The notes: a model not told the origin generated them from the letters alone. Counted from the stretch's first letter, positions 1-8,135 are shown. The stretch is DNA of 64,000 nt from Clostridiales bacterium (GCA_017510605.1 JAFWMQ010000008.1:18234-82233), one strand, 5' to 3'. Translations and numbers: made by a program.

Positions 1-61
1 AGCATGCGCAAGAATGGTTGCAGGCACAGCACGTTCCATGGGAATCGTTGTAAAAGACTAA
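1..61 (+). CDS. rplK: 50S ribosomal protein L11, 3' end only
   Basis: The first 61 bases are the end of an open frame (codons start at base 2) whose last residues, RMVAGTARSMGIVVKD followed by TAA, match the conserved C-terminus of ribosomal protein L11. The rest lies upstream of the window. L11 belongs to the L7/L12 stalk base, and its gene normally precedes rplA, as here with a 16-nt gap. Confidence 0.9.
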   Translation, partial: ACARMVAGTARSMGIVVKD

Positions 62-77
62 GAAAGGAGATTAGAGC

Positions 78-770
78 ATGAAACAAGGCAAAAGATATGC
101 TGAGCTCGCAAAGCTCGTAGACAGATCCGTACTCTATGATCCTTCTGAAGCAACCAAGCTTGTCTGTGAGACAGGTAAGGCTAAGTTCGATGAGACTGTA
201 GAGCTTCACGTAAGACTCGGTGTTGACTCCAGACACGCTGACCAGCAGGTCAGAGGTGCTGTTGTTCTTCCTCACGGTACAGGCCGTACAAAGAGAGTTT
301 TGGTACTCGCTAAAGGTCCTAAGGCTGATGAGGCTAAGGAAGCAGGCGCTGAGTTCGTTGGTGATGACGATATGATCGATAAGATTCAGAAAGAGAACTG
401 GTTCGATTTCGATGTAATCATTGCTACACCTGATATGATGGGTAAGCTCGGTAAATTAGGTAAGGTTTTGGGTCCTAAGGGATTGATGCCTAACCCTAAG
501 GCCGGTACGGTTACAATGGACGTTGTTAAGGCAGTTAACGAAGTTAAGGCCGGTAAGATCGAGTACAGACTCGACAAGTCCAATATTATTCACTGCCCCG
601 TCGGCAAGGTTTCTTTTGGTCCTGAGAAGCTCGAAGAGAACATCAAGGCTCTTATGGAAGCTATCATCAAGGCTAAGCCGGCAGCAGCTAAGGGTCAGTA
701 CATTAAGAGCTGCTCTATCGCAGCTACAATGGGCCCCGGAATCAAGGTCAACGCTACTAAGTTCTCTTGA
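78..770 (+). CDS. rplA: 50S ribosomal protein L1
   Basis: This 230-residue protein has the usual length of bacterial L1, with the family signature [14 protein letters not shown] at about residues 135-147 and the C-terminal region [13 protein letters not shown]1 binds 23S rRNA at the mobile L1 stalk, helps release deacylated tRNA, and often represses its own operon. An AAGGAG Shine-Dalgarno at 62-68 sets the ATG. It follows rplK by 16 nt, the standard rplKA pair. A leader RNA between rplA and rplJ separates the two expression units. Confidence 0.98.
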   Translation: MKQGKRYAELAKLVDRSVLYDPSEATKLVCETGKAKFDETVELHVRLGVDSRHADQQVRGAVVLPHGTGRTKRVLVLAKGPKADEAKEAGAEFVGDDDMIDKIQKENWFDFDVIIATPDMMGKLGKLGKVLGPKGLMPNPKAGTVTMDVVKAVNEVKAGKIEYRLDKSNIIHCPVGKVSFGPEKLEENIKALMEAIIKAKPAAAKGQYIKSCSIAATMGPGIKVNATKFS

Positions 771-789
771 TTCTGATAATTTAACAATT

Positions 790-952
790 AAATACCTTTC
801 CTGCCAAAGACAGCAGGTGAGATCATTGCAATATGATCTCTGAAATGTCCGTTAAACGGACGGCCGGCCGAGGAAGGAACTATTGATTCTATTAAAGGAT
901 TAATTCGTCCCCCTTGGTTTGACCTGTCAGGTTACCCAGGGGGGTCTTTAAT
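790..952 (+). promoter_or_regulatory. Ribosomal protein L10 leader with attenuator-like hairpin
   Basis: Bases 795-880 match the known L10 leader pattern: CCTGCCAAAGACAGCAGGT (798-817 region), a GTCCGTTAAACGGAC hairpin (847-861) and a GCCGAGGAAGGA segment. This RNA binds L10-(L7/L12)4 in Firmicutes and gives autogenous control of rplJL. A C5/G5 stem follows at 909-944 (CCCCCTTGG... with ...ACCCAGGGGG) and then TCTTTA, which may act as the attenuator or terminator read through when L10 is scarce. The leader class is known; the attenuator role here is inferred. Confidence 0.85.
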
Positions 953-980
953 AGAAATAAAACAAGGAGGAAAAACCAAT

Positions 981-1592
981 ATGCCCAGTGAAAAGATTCT
1001 GGCAGCTAAGCAGAAGCGTGTTGAAGATCTCTCTTCTGAATTGAAGGGCGCTACAACTTATGTATTCGTTGCTACCCGCGGACTTACTGTTGCTCAGGAC
1101 ACAGAAATGCGTGCAGAGCTCCGTAAGGCCGGCGTAAAGTTCGAAGTCATCAAGAACACAGTATTAAGACGTGTTTTCGCAGAGCTTGGCTATGAAGGAC
1201 TTGATGAAGTATTCAAGGGACCTACAGCAGTAGGATACTCTGATGATCTCATCGCTCCTGCAAAGATTCTTGCAAAGTACAGCAAGGACATTGAGCCCAT
1301 GGAAATCAAGGGCGGCATCATTGACGGCAAGGTTGCTTCAGTTGACGAAGTTATCGCACTGTCTCAGGTACCGGATCCGGAAACACTCCAGACTCAGGTT
1401 GCTTATGCTTTGCTCTTCCCTTTTACGAAGCTCGCTATGCTCGTAAAGGCAGTTGCAGAGAAGAAGCAGGAAGAAGGCGGAGAGGCTCCCGTTGCGGAAG
1501 CAGCTCCCGCAGCTGAAGCAGAGGCACCCGCTGAAGCAGAAGCACCCGCAGCAGTAGAGGCTGCAGCACCCGCGGAAACACCCGCAGAATAA
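981..1592 (+). CDS. rplJ: 50S ribosomal protein L10 with long Ala/Glu/Pro-rich tail
   Basis: The first ~165 residues are a standard L10 (AAKQKRVEDLSSELK..., GLTVAQ, KFEVIKNTVLRR, GPTAVGYSDD). L10 anchors the L7/L12 dimers to the ribosomal stalk. The total of 203 residues exceeds the usual 165-175 because of a C-terminal tail from about residue 170 made almost only of Ala, Glu and Pro. That tail lies beyond the L7/L12-binding helix and should be flexible and acidic. AGGAGG lies just upstream of the ATG. The gene is controlled by the L10 leader and followed after 30 nt by rplL. Confidence 0.97.
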   Translation: MPSEKILAAKQKRVEDLSSELKGATTYVFVATRGLTVAQDTEMRAELRKAGVKFEVIKNTVLRRVFAELGYEGLDEVFKGPTAVGYSDDLIAPAKILAKYSKDIEPMEIKGGIIDGKVASVDEVIALSQVPDPETLQTQVAYALLFPFTKLAMLVKAVAEKKQEEGGEAPVAEAAPAAEAEAPAEAEAPAAVEAAAPAETPAE

Positions 1593-1622
1593 TTAGCTAA
1601 ATATAATAGGAGGAAACTTAAA

Positions 1623-2000
1623 ATGGCTAGTGAGAAAGTTACAAGCATTCTTGAAGAAATTAAGGGTCTCTCAGTTATCGAGCTTTTCGATCTTGAGAAG
1701 GCTATCGAAGACGAATTTGGCGTATCCGCTGCAGCTGTAGTTGCAGTTGGTGGTGGCGCAGGCGCAGGCGCAGCTGCAGCTGCTGAGCAGACAGAGTTCA
1801 CAGTTATGCTCAAGAGCTTCGGCGATTCCAAGATGGGCGTTATCAAGGCAGTTAAGGATGTTCTCGGTATGGGCCTTAAGGAAGCTAAGGAACTCGTTGA
1901 GAAGGCACCTGTTGCTCTCAAGGAGAACGTTTCTAAGGAAGAGGCTGATGACCTTATGAAGAAGCTTGATGGTTGCGGCGCTGAGCTCGAACTCAAGTAA
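1623..2000 (+). CDS. rplL: 50S ribosomal protein L7/L12
   Basis: A 125-residue protein with the N-terminal dimerization domain, an Ala/Gly-rich hinge (about residues 35-55) and the conserved C-terminal factor-binding domain ([36 protein letters not shown]). It forms the stalk dimers that recruit EF-Tu, EF-G and IF2. An AGGAGG site precedes the start, and it is cotranscribed with rplJ. A strong terminator follows it, and rpoB is not the next gene. Confidence 0.98.
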   Translation: MASEKVTSILEEIKGLSVIELFDLEKAIEDEFGVSAAAVVAVGGGAGAGAAAAAEQTEFTVMLKSFGDSKMGVIKAVKDVLGMGLKEAKELVEKAPVALKENVSKEEADDLMKKLDGCGAELELK

Positions 2001-2023
2001 TTCGTAACTACGAAAATTTAGAT

Positions 2024-2056
2024 AAAGAGGCTGTTCGTAAGAGCAGCCTTTTTTAG
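2024..2056 (+). terminator. Rho-independent terminator after rplL
   Basis: AGGCTG, a TTCGTAAG-type loop and CAGCCT are followed by a run of six T. This ends the rplKAJL transcript before a lipoprotein gene. Confidence 0.9.
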
Positions 2057-2175
2057 TTATTATTGTTTGAAGCAATCTCTTTATGTGTTGCTATACTACG
2101 CTTATCAGAGCTTAAGAGGATCAAAGATCCCCTCAAACTTATGACAATTTTGAACCATAAGAAGAGGAACAATTT

Positions 2176-3417
2176 ATGATCGGTGCAAAGAGAAAAGTTT
2201 TAACTGCAGTTCTTGCGGCAACTCTGTTGATGACTGCATGCAGTTCTAAGACAGGCAATGATGAGACTGAGAATACGGACACAAAATCCACGTCAGCGGA
2301 AGAGACAACGGTAACAACGGAAACAGAACCTGAAGGCGATGTGATCATACCTTTGTACAAGCCGGAATTCGAGGATGAGATCAGAGAAGTAAATCCTGTC
2401 GATCTGTTTTATTTTGAACACTTCGAGCATTACTTTCCGATTTCTTCTGTAAAAGAAGATGAGAATGGCAGAAAAATGTATCAGTTGGAATACGGGAATA
2501 CCTTCGACCTGACATATGATGCTTTCGATCTGGAATTCGGGTATAGTCTTGAAGGTATTGACCCGATGACCACCACCAGTGTCGAAATATATTTTATGCA
2601 AAACATCAGTTTTCAGATAGTAGCGTCAGCTGACGGGAATTCTGATAATATGAGCAATTTTGTTCCCCTATTCTACAATCAGACAAAGGGTTGTCTGGCA
2701 GGATACAGCGTAACTGCCGGAGCAAACAGTACGGAATCGGTAGTCAGGTTAGTGGAAGTACAACACGGTTATACTCAACCCCTGACTTACAGTAATGACA
2801 CCAACGGAACAACCATTGATGTTGAAGATCCCGGAGAGTATGGCTTTACAACAATTCCGACTGCGGATACTCCGACTCTTGATGTGATCGTTCCTTTGTA
2901 TAAGCCGGAATTGGAAAACGAGATCAAGAGCGTTTCACCTGCCGATCTGTATGAATTTGACAATTACAGCAAATACTTCCCTGTAGAGACAGTCAGTGAT
3001 GACGGATTTACTATTTATCAACTGGTAAAAAACGGTGATATAAAGCTCAGGGATGTTTACAATGACATTAATACTGATAATAAAACCCTTTGTGGTGTGG
3101 AGTATTATGCATACGGAAGATCCGGCGATGTACTCGGAGGATTTTATTATGACGAAGACAAGTCCATTTTAGACTTTAATGATCTGGCGGGTTATTATGA
3201 CTATTCAAAAGGCCGTGCATTTGTACCTCTGCTTTATGATCAGACGAGAGGATGCCTTGTGGGATATGTGCCTGAGGAATCTTTACAGGCATTTAAAGAA
3301 GAAAATATTCCGACATATAATGGTTCTCAGTATTATCTGATTGAAATGTATTATGGAAGCACTATGCCGTTTGTCAGTGTATTCCCTGCTTCAAATTACG
3401 GAAAGTACGGTTTCTGA
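2176..3417 (+). CDS. Lipoprotein with an internal duplication, function unknown
   Basis: The 413-residue product starts with a lipoprotein signal peptide (lipobox LMTAC, Cys at about residue 22) and an acidic Thr/Ser/Glu linker, so it should be a surface lipoprotein. The mature part holds two related domains, about residues 53-200 and 235-410. Both open with a VI(I/V)PLYKPE block followed by (N/S)P(V/A)DL, both have a YFP motif, and both contain a FVPL..Y.QT(K/R)GCL(A/V)GY block. I do not recognise the family. A terminator follows immediately, so it looks monocistronic. Confidence 0.85.
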   Translation: MIGAKRKVLTAVLAATLLMTACSSKTGNDETENTDTKSTSAEETTVTTETEPEGDVIIPLYKPEFEDEIREVNPVDLFYFEHFEHYFPISSVKEDENGRKMYQLEYGNTFDLTYDAFDLEFGYSLEGIDPMTTTSVEIYFMQNISFQIVASADGNSDNMSNFVPLFYNQTKGCLAGYSVTAGANSTESVVRLVEVQHGYTQPLTYSNDTNGTTIDVEDPGEYGFTTIPTADTPTLDVIVPLYKPELENEIKSVSPADLYEFDNYSKYFPVETVSDDGFTIYQLVKNGDIKLRDVYNDINTDNKTLCGVEYYAYGRSGDVLGGFYYDEDKSILDFNDLAGYYDYSKGRAFVPLLYDQTRGCLVGYVPEESLQAFKEENIPTYNGSQYYLIEMYYGSTMPFVSVFPASNYGKYGF

Positions 3418-3442
3418 TAATAGCTGAATAATAAGACTTTTA

Positions 3443-3479
3443 GCACCTCACCGGATGATCAGCCGGTGGGGTGCTTTTG
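3443..3479 (+). terminator. Rho-independent terminator after the duplicated lipoprotein
   Basis: GCACC-TCACCGG and CCGGTGGGGTGC pair around an ATGATCAG loop, followed by TTTT. Confidence 0.85.
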
Positions 3480-3510
3480 AATTCTGGATCAGGATCCGGA
3501 AAGTCAATGT

Positions 3511-3875
3511 TGTCGTGAATTCGTATTTCATCCGGTTTTTGACCACCAAAATTGCTTCGATAGTGTCGTAAAATATGGATTGTGCGTATTGTTGACCATC
3601 AAAATCCCCGTGAAAGTGTCGGGAAAAGATGGATTAGCCAAATTCCGACACTAATTACCTTTAAATTGCATTGAAATGTTGTCGGAAAACACTTAACTTG
3701 ACCAAATTCCGACACTAAGTGCCCCTAAATGTTGTCGTAATAACGGCTTCATGCCTGATTCCCGACACTTAGTGCCCGTAAATGCTGTCGGAAAACGCCT
3801 TTACCTCCAAATCCCGACACCAAACCTCTTAAATTGTTGTCGGAATGTTGTCGAAAATACAAATTCCCGACAATA
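3511..3875. repeat. 53-bp tandem repeat array, about seven degenerate units, upstream of tRNA operon
   Basis: TGTCG occurs at 3511, 3564, 3617, 3680, 3733, 3786, 3839 and 3849, so the spacing is 53, 53, 63, 53, 53, 53 and 10 bp. In the better preserved units an inverted partner CCGACA(C) lies 28-29 bp after TGTCG (3645, 3709, 3762, 3814, 3867). The 5' units keep only TTGACCA(C/T)CAAAAT at that place. Each unit is therefore an imperfect TGTCGGAA...TTCCGACA inverted repeat with linkers such as CTAAGTGCCC. No gene lies between 3418 and 3981. Confidence 0.85.
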
Positions 3876-3935
3876 AACGCAATCCGGGTCATAAAAAAAT
3901 TCCTTTTCTCAAGCCGGGTTGAAGACACTATCCTA

Positions 3936-3964
3936 TTGACTTATAAAACCTGACTAGATATAAT
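3936..3964 (+). promoter_or_regulatory. Sigma-A-type promoter of the tRNA-Met-Glu-Cys operon
   Basis: TTGACT at 3936-3941, a 17-bp spacer and a perfect TATAAT at 3959-3964. The predicted start is near 3971, about 11 nt before tRNA-Met. Confidence 0.85.
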
Positions 3965-3981
3965 TTCAAAGCAACTTTTAT

Positions 3982-4058
3982 GGCGGCATAGCTCAGTTGG
4001 CCAGAGCGTCCGGTTCATACCCGGCAGGTCGTAGGTTCGAATCCCACTGCCGCTACCA
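3982..4058 (+). tRNA. tRNA-Met(CAT), elongator type
   Basis: A 77-nt cloverleaf: acceptor GGCGGCA pairs with TGCCGCT, D-arm AGCTCAGTTGG, anticodon loop TTCATAC, T-arm GGTTCGAATCC, and an encoded ACCA end. The paired first base pair and overall likeness to the Firmicutes elongator tRNA-Met argue against the initiator. Confidence 0.95.
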
Positions 4059-4063
4059 TAAAA

Positions 4064-4138
4064 GGCCCGTTGGTCAATCGGCTAAGACATCACCCTTTCA
4101 CGGTGGAGTGACGAGTTCGACTCTCGTACGGGTCACCA
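4064..4138 (+). tRNA. tRNA-Glu(TTC)
   Basis: A 75-nt cloverleaf with acceptor GGCCCGT/ACGGGTC, anticodon loop CTTTCAC, T-loop GTTCGACTC and encoded CCA. It lies 5 nt after tRNA-Met in the same operon. Confidence 0.95.
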
Positions 4139-4140
4139 AT

Positions 4141-4214
4141 GGTACCATAGCCAAGTGGTAAGGCATGGGTCTGCAAAACCCTGATCCCCAGTTCAAATCT
4201 GGGTGGTACCTCCA
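4141..4214 (+). tRNA. tRNA-Cys(GCA)
   Basis: A 74-nt cloverleaf with acceptor GGTACCA/TGGTACC, anticodon loop TCTGCAAAA, T-arm AGTTCAAATCT and TCCA end. It is the last tRNA of the operon and runs straight into a terminator. Confidence 0.95.
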
Positions 4215-4256
4215 AAAGCGTCGTTTTGTTTTTCTTACAAAGCGACGCTTTTTTTG
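4215..4256 (+). terminator. Rho-independent terminator of the tRNA operon
   Basis: AAAGCGTCG(TTTTG) and (CAAAG)CGACGCTTT form a long stem followed by seven T. Confidence 0.9.
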
Positions 4257-4321
4257 TACAGACAATCAGAGTAAAATATTTTAGTTAAAGAAACAGGATC
4301 AGCCCCGGAGATGAGGTTTAC

Positions 4322-5275
4322 ATGAGAGAGGATATTAAGGAATTACTTAAAAGATATGATGAGATCGGAGCTCTTATCCTAGAGCAGAAGCTCGACGAAT
4401 TCGGAGATAAGCTGGATCAGAAACCTGAGGGCGTCGACGATGCCACATACGAAGAATACATACAGCGTCTTGCGAAAGAAGAGACGGATATGGCTACCGT
4501 CAAGCTCGAGAACGAGCCTGATGAGCGTCTGGGCGACAAGTCAATGCGTCAGGTCTGGGATGAGATGAGTTTTGATGAGAAGACTGAGGTGCTTGAATAC
4601 AGCGCGCTTAATCTCGACAGAGGCGTTCCACAGTCTTTGGTAAGCAGTATCGCGACTGAGCCTTCTGATATTGTAAGAGATTACTGCGGAAGGATCATCG
4701 GAGAGTGTGCCTGGACTGAAGAAGAGATGGCTGACGAGAATGTGCTTTTCGAGATGCAGTTCCAGAAAGTCATAGCGTGCATAGATGTTCTTATACAGAT
4801 GAAAGAACCCTGCTTTATTCAGGCTGTTCTCGACCGTTATATGAGTTATGGACAGACCAGGGAGTTTGTGGCTGAATCAATAGCAGGATACATAGAAGCA
4901 TTTCCGGAGGTATCAGAACCTTACCTCATCGAGATCATTGAATGCAGTGCGGAGACCGGTCTTGAAGGTCCTTGTGAGGATGTCGTGATCATGCTCACAG
5001 AGATCGGTAAGGAGCATAAGACAGAAGAGATTTATCAGACATTAAGGCATGCGTTCAGATATATGACCAACAAGATCTACGCTGTAATATGTCTGGCGGA
5101 TTATGGCGATGACAGAGCGGTTCAGATGTTCAAGAATTACATTAACCGTAATCAGAATACTATCGAGAGGGATCTGTTCTATGAGATGATGTCTGCCATT
5201 CAGCATTTGGGAGGAGATATCTCAGATATTCAGGATCCTTTTGGAGATTTTCAGAAGAAACAGGGAAAGAATTGA
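4322..5275 (+). CDS. Acidic helical (HEAT-like) protein, function unknown
   Basis: A 317-residue, strongly acidic cytoplasmic protein with no signal peptide or membrane segment. From about residue 85 on it looks like repeated helical pairs (for example VIACIDVLIQMKEPCFIQAVLD, TLRHAFRYMTNKIYAVICLADYG), which suggests HEAT-like repeats and a binding role. I cannot assign a family with certainty. It overlaps the next gene by one base (TGATG), so it is translationally coupled to a GH26 glycosidase, but nothing visible explains the pairing. Confidence 0.8.
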   Translation: MREDIKELLKRYDEIGALILEQKLDEFGDKLDQKPEGVDDATYEEYIQRLAKEETDMATVKLENEPDERLGDKSMRQVWDEMSFDEKTEVLEYSALNLDRGVPQSLVSSIATEPSDIVRDYCGRIIGECAWTEEEMADENVLFEMQFQKVIACIDVLIQMKEPCFIQAVLDRYMSYGQTREFVAESIAGYIEAFPEVSEPYLIEIIECSAETGLEGPCEDVVIMLTEIGKEHKTEEIYQTLRHAFRYMTNKIYAVICLADYGDDRAVQMFKNYINRNQNTIERDLFYEMMSAIQHLGGDISDIQDPFGDFQKKQGKN

Positions 5276-6378
5276 TGAGTATTGGTTATAAGAGATCCGA
5301 GAAACTCGAAAATCTTCTCAGCATTTTAAGAGACTTCTCGGAAAGCGATCGTATCTTATTCGGGCAGCAGAACGCCGGACATATAGGCGTATCCATCAGT
5401 GTGGCTGACGGTACTGAATCCGATTGCAAAAATCTGTGCGGCAGCCATCCTGCGGTCGTCGGCATAGATACATTAAGTTTCCTTGGTTACGAAGGAAATA
5501 TGAATGACCTTATTACTGTCGTCAAGAATATGAGACGTCAGGGTCTTATAATTACACTTTCTTCGCACATGCCGAATTTCTCGCTGGGAGGCGATGAATT
5601 CTACGATTATTCTCCGAATATTACCGATGGCGACTGCGGAAGAAGGATACTGCCGGGCGGAGACCTCAATGAGAAATACCGCAGGTTTTTGGACATGATC
5701 GCGGACTTTGCCGAAAAATGTGTTGATGTCGAAGGCGAGAAGATCCCCATGATCTTCCGTCCGTTCCATGAATGCAATGGCGACTGGTTCTGGTGGGGAA
5801 AAGGATTCCTTACTGATGAGGAATATATTGCTCTGTTCAGATACACAATTGACTACCTGATGGGTCAGAAGAAAGCTGATAATCTTGCCATAGCTTTCTC
5901 GCCAAACGGAACCATTGCCAATGAGAACGAGTATCTTGCAAGGTATCCGGGCGATGATTATGTTGATATCGTTGGCATGGATCTTTATCACGACAAACCG
6001 CATAAGGGTGACGGATTCTATCACAAATTATCCTCATCGCTTGATGTGATCAATAACTTTGCAAAAGAGCATGGTAAGATTCCTGCCCTGACAGAAATAG
6101 GCTACAGGTCTCTTGAGACGGAAAACGGTTATTATGAAGGACTTGCTCCTATTGATAACACGATCAAGGACTGGTTTACCGAAACACTGGATGCCATTAC
6201 GTCTACAGAAGGCGGCAGGAGGCTCTCATATATGCTGGTCTGGGCGAATTTCTCAGACACGCAGTTCTGGATCCCGTTTGCCGTTGACGGATTCAGACAT
6301 GAGATGAGTGATGACTTTGTAAAGTTCGCGGAAGACCACAGGATAAAGATGGCGCCGGTGTTTGATTTCGGTAGTTAG
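5275..6378 (+). CDS. GH26-family glycoside hydrolase (beta-mannanase type), no signal peptide
   Basis: The 367-residue protein carries the GH26 hallmarks: FRPFHECNGDWFWWG with the acid/base Glu at about residue 166, and PALTEIGY with the nucleophile Glu at about 274. The N-terminal block with GQQNAGH is also typical. GH26 enzymes mostly cleave beta-1,4-mannan. No signal peptide is present, so it should act in the cytoplasm on imported oligosaccharides. Start: the in-frame TTG three bases upstream is less likely than this ATG, which overlaps the preceding stop (TGATG). It ends 32 nt before a tRNA. Confidence 0.88.
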   Translation: MSIGYKRSEKLENLLSILRDFSESDRILFGQQNAGHIGVSISVADGTESDCKNLCGSHPAVVGIDTLSFLGYEGNMNDLITVVKNMRRQGLIITLSSHMPNFSLGGDEFYDYSPNITDGDCGRRILPGGDLNEKYRRFLDMIADFAEKCVDVEGEKIPMIFRPFHECNGDWFWWGKGFLTDEEYIALFRYTIDYLMGQKKADNLAIAFSPNGTIANENEYLARYPGDDYVDIVGMDLYHDKPHKGDGFYHKLSSSLDVINNFAKEHGKIPALTEIGYRSLETENGYYEGLAPIDNTIKDWFTETLDAITSTEGGRRLSYMLVWANFSDTQFWIPFAVDGFRHEMSDDFVKFAEDHRIKMAPVFDFGS

Positions 6379-6410
6379 GTCTGATAAGATTGCTTTGTTT
6401 CCAAAGCTTT

Positions 6411-6486
<76 letters not shown>

Positions 6487-6492
6487 GATTAC

Positions 6493-6527
6493 AGGCTGTC
6501 TCCAAGTGCAAAGGAGGCAGCTTTTTA
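6493..6527 (+). terminator. Probable terminator after tRNA-Gly(CCC)
   Basis: AGGCTGTCTCC pairs imperfectly with GGAGGCAGCT around AAGTGCAAA, followed by TTTTTAT. Confidence 0.65.
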
Positions 6528-6631
6528 TATGTTCTCAAACAACATAAGGCCAAAGTGTGACAGAACTCTGCAATAATCCGGCAAAATAGAGTAGAATAAA
6601 TCTATATCAAAATTCCAAGGAGGAATTAACT

Positions 6632-6790
6632 ATGCAGAAGTATGTATGCACGCTTTGCGGCTATGAATATGATCCCGAAGTCGGTGATCCTGACAGCGGT
6701 ATTGCTCCCGGCACAGCTTTCGAGGATATCCCTGAGGATTGGGTCTGCCCTGTCTGCGGTGTAGGCAAGGAGAATTTCCAGCCCGCATAA
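6632..6790 (+). CDS. Rubredoxin
   Basis: A 52-residue protein with both rubredoxin knuckles, [17 protein letters not shown] and [14 protein letters not shown], whose four Cys bind one Fe. It is a cytoplasmic one-electron carrier, in anaerobes often feeding superoxide reductase, rubrerythrin or flavodiiron proteins. Length and spacing are canonical. AAGGAGG (6618-6624) lies 7 nt before the ATG. No redox partner gene is adjacent. Confidence 0.97.
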   Translation: MQKYVCTLCGYEYDPEVGDPDSGIAPGTAFEDIPEDWVCPVCGVGKENFQPA

Positions 6791-6811
6791 TTATCCGGAA
6801 ATTGATTTTGG

Positions 6812-6852
6812 TCCGTTTAGAGACCGTTACGGTCTCTTGCGGATCTGTTTTA
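6812..6852 (+). terminator. Hairpin terminator after rubredoxin
   Basis: AGAGACCGT-T-ACGGTCTCT is a perfect 9-bp stem (6819-6837) flanked by TCCG/CGGA pairing and followed by TCTGTTTTATT. It lies between rubredoxin and the cation transporter. Confidence 0.7.
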
Positions 6853-6856
6853 TTGT

Positions 6857-8008
6857 GTGAGAGCAGATAACAGTACCATGGCTGATCAGGCGAAGACATT
6901 TTCCAGAGAGAAGATTATAGTAAGGACCGGAGTTATAGGGATCGCAGCAAATGTTCTGCTTGCGTCCTTCAAGGCGTTGGTCGGTATTACGGTTCATTCG
7001 ACGGCTATGGTTCTTGATGCCGTTAATAATTTCAGTGATGTTCTTTCTTCTGTAGTTACGATAATCGGGACAAAGATCGCTTCCAAGAAACCTGATAAGC
7101 AGCATCCTCTGGGACACGGAAGATTCGAGTATCTGGCGCAGATGATAATTGCCGCATTGATCATATATGCAGGCATTACGGCCCTCTGGGAATCGGTAAA
7201 GAAGATAATCTCACCTGTGGAGGCGCAGCATTCTGCCATTTCGTTTGCGGTCATATCAGTTGCGATAGTCGTTAAGATCTTCCTCGGCCTTTATGTGCGG
7301 AAGCAGGGAAAGATAGCTAAGTCTGACCTGCTCATCTCATCCGGAAAGGACGCGCTTTTCGATGCGGTCTTATCGGCTGCCGTACTTATATCGGCCATTA
7401 TCCTTTTGCTGTTTAATTTCAACATTGAAGCTTATGTCAGTGTTATTATCTCGATTTTCATTCTTAAGGCAGGTTTTGAGATAATCATTGAAGCTGTTGA
7501 TGACATGCTCGGACACAGGGTGGAGACCGAATACACCAAGAAAGTTAAAGAAATTGTTATTTCTTTCCCGGAAGTCCATGGGGCATATGACATTGTCCTG
7601 CATAATTACGGCCCGGACAGATATCTGGGTTCGCTTCACATTGAAGTCGACGACACTTTGACCGCTGATAAGATCGATGCGCTTACAAGGAGTATCGGCG
7701 AGAAAGTATACAATGACACCGGGATCATTCTTACGGCGGTCGGTATTTACAGCCGTAATTCGTCCAATGAGAAGCTCATGAAGATGCGGAATGATATTAC
7801 GGAACTGGTCGTAGACCACAAGCATATACTTCAGCTTCACGGTTTCTATGTTGACGAGAAGAAAAAAAGGATCACATTTGATGTGGTCGTAGATTTTGAT
7901 GAACAAGACAGGGAGGGCCTTATAGCCCATATAGTCGGTGATGTCAAAAAAGCCATACCCGGATATGATGTTGTTGTTGCGATAGACAGTGATATCAGCG
8001 ACCAGTAA
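6857..8008 (+). CDS. Cation diffusion facilitator (CDF) metal transporter
   Basis: The 383-residue membrane protein starts near VIGIAANVLLASFKALVGI and has the CDF metal site DAVNNFSD (D-x3-N-x2-D form), KKPDKQHPLGHGRFEY, six membrane segments in the first ~210 residues and a cytoplasmic ferredoxin-like domain (SFPEVHGAYDIVLHNYG). CDF proteins export Zn, Mn, Fe or similar ions in exchange for protons; the metal cannot be read here. A second C-terminal domain (about 295-383) extends it beyond the usual ~300 residues. GTG 6857 is the longest start; ATG 6878 is an equally plausible alternative since neither has a strong Shine-Dalgarno. Confidence 0.92.
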   Translation: MRADNSTMADQAKTFSREKIIVRTGVIGIAANVLLASFKALVGITVHSTAMVLDAVNNFSDVLSSVVTIIGTKIASKKPDKQHPLGHGRFEYLAQMIIAALIIYAGITALWESVKKIISPVEAQHSAISFAVISVAIVVKIFLGLYVRKQGKIAKSDLLISSGKDALFDAVLSAAVLISAIILLLFNFNIEAYVSVIISIFILKAGFEIIIEAVDDMLGHRVETEYTKKVKEIVISFPEVHGAYDIVLHNYGPDRYLGSLHIEVDDTLTADKIDALTRSIGEKVYNDTGIILTAVGIYSRNSSNEKLMKMRNDITELVVDHKHILQLHGFYVDEKKKRITFDVVVDFDEQDREGLIAHIVGDVKKAIPGYDVVVAIDSDISDQ

Positions 8009-8016
8009 AAAATCGG

Positions 8017-8045
8017 TTGACAAATCTGAGGCTCGACAATATAAT
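8017..8045 (+). promoter_or_regulatory. Consensus promoter of tRNA-Gly(GCC)
   Basis: Perfect TTGACA (8017-8022), 17-bp spacer and perfect TATAAT (8040-8045). The start is predicted a few bases before the tRNA. Confidence 0.9.
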
Positions 8046-8055
8046 AATCAGGCAC

Positions 8056-8130
8056 GCGGGATTAACTCAGTGGTAGAGTGTCACCTTGCCAAGGTGAAAG
8101 TCGCGAGTCCGAATCTCGTATCCCGCTCCA
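8056..8130 (+). tRNA. tRNA-Gly(GCC)
   Basis: A 75-nt cloverleaf: acceptor GCGGGAT/ATCCCGC, anticodon loop TTGCCAA, T-loop AGTCCGAATC and TCCA end. It closely resembles the Gly(CCC) tRNA at 6411, so the two are probably related by duplication. Confidence 0.94.
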
Positions 8131-8135
8131 CCTAT

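Noticed and set aside
1403..1996. 197-residue minus-strand ORF over rplJ/rplL
   Set aside because: It is a Ser/Ala-rich shadow of the Ala/Glu-rich coding strand with no ribosome-binding site and covers two certain ribosomal genes.
3511..3875. CRISPR array
   Set aside because: The 53-bp period is too short for repeat plus spacer, the units are degenerate, only the ends are conserved, and no cas gene is present.
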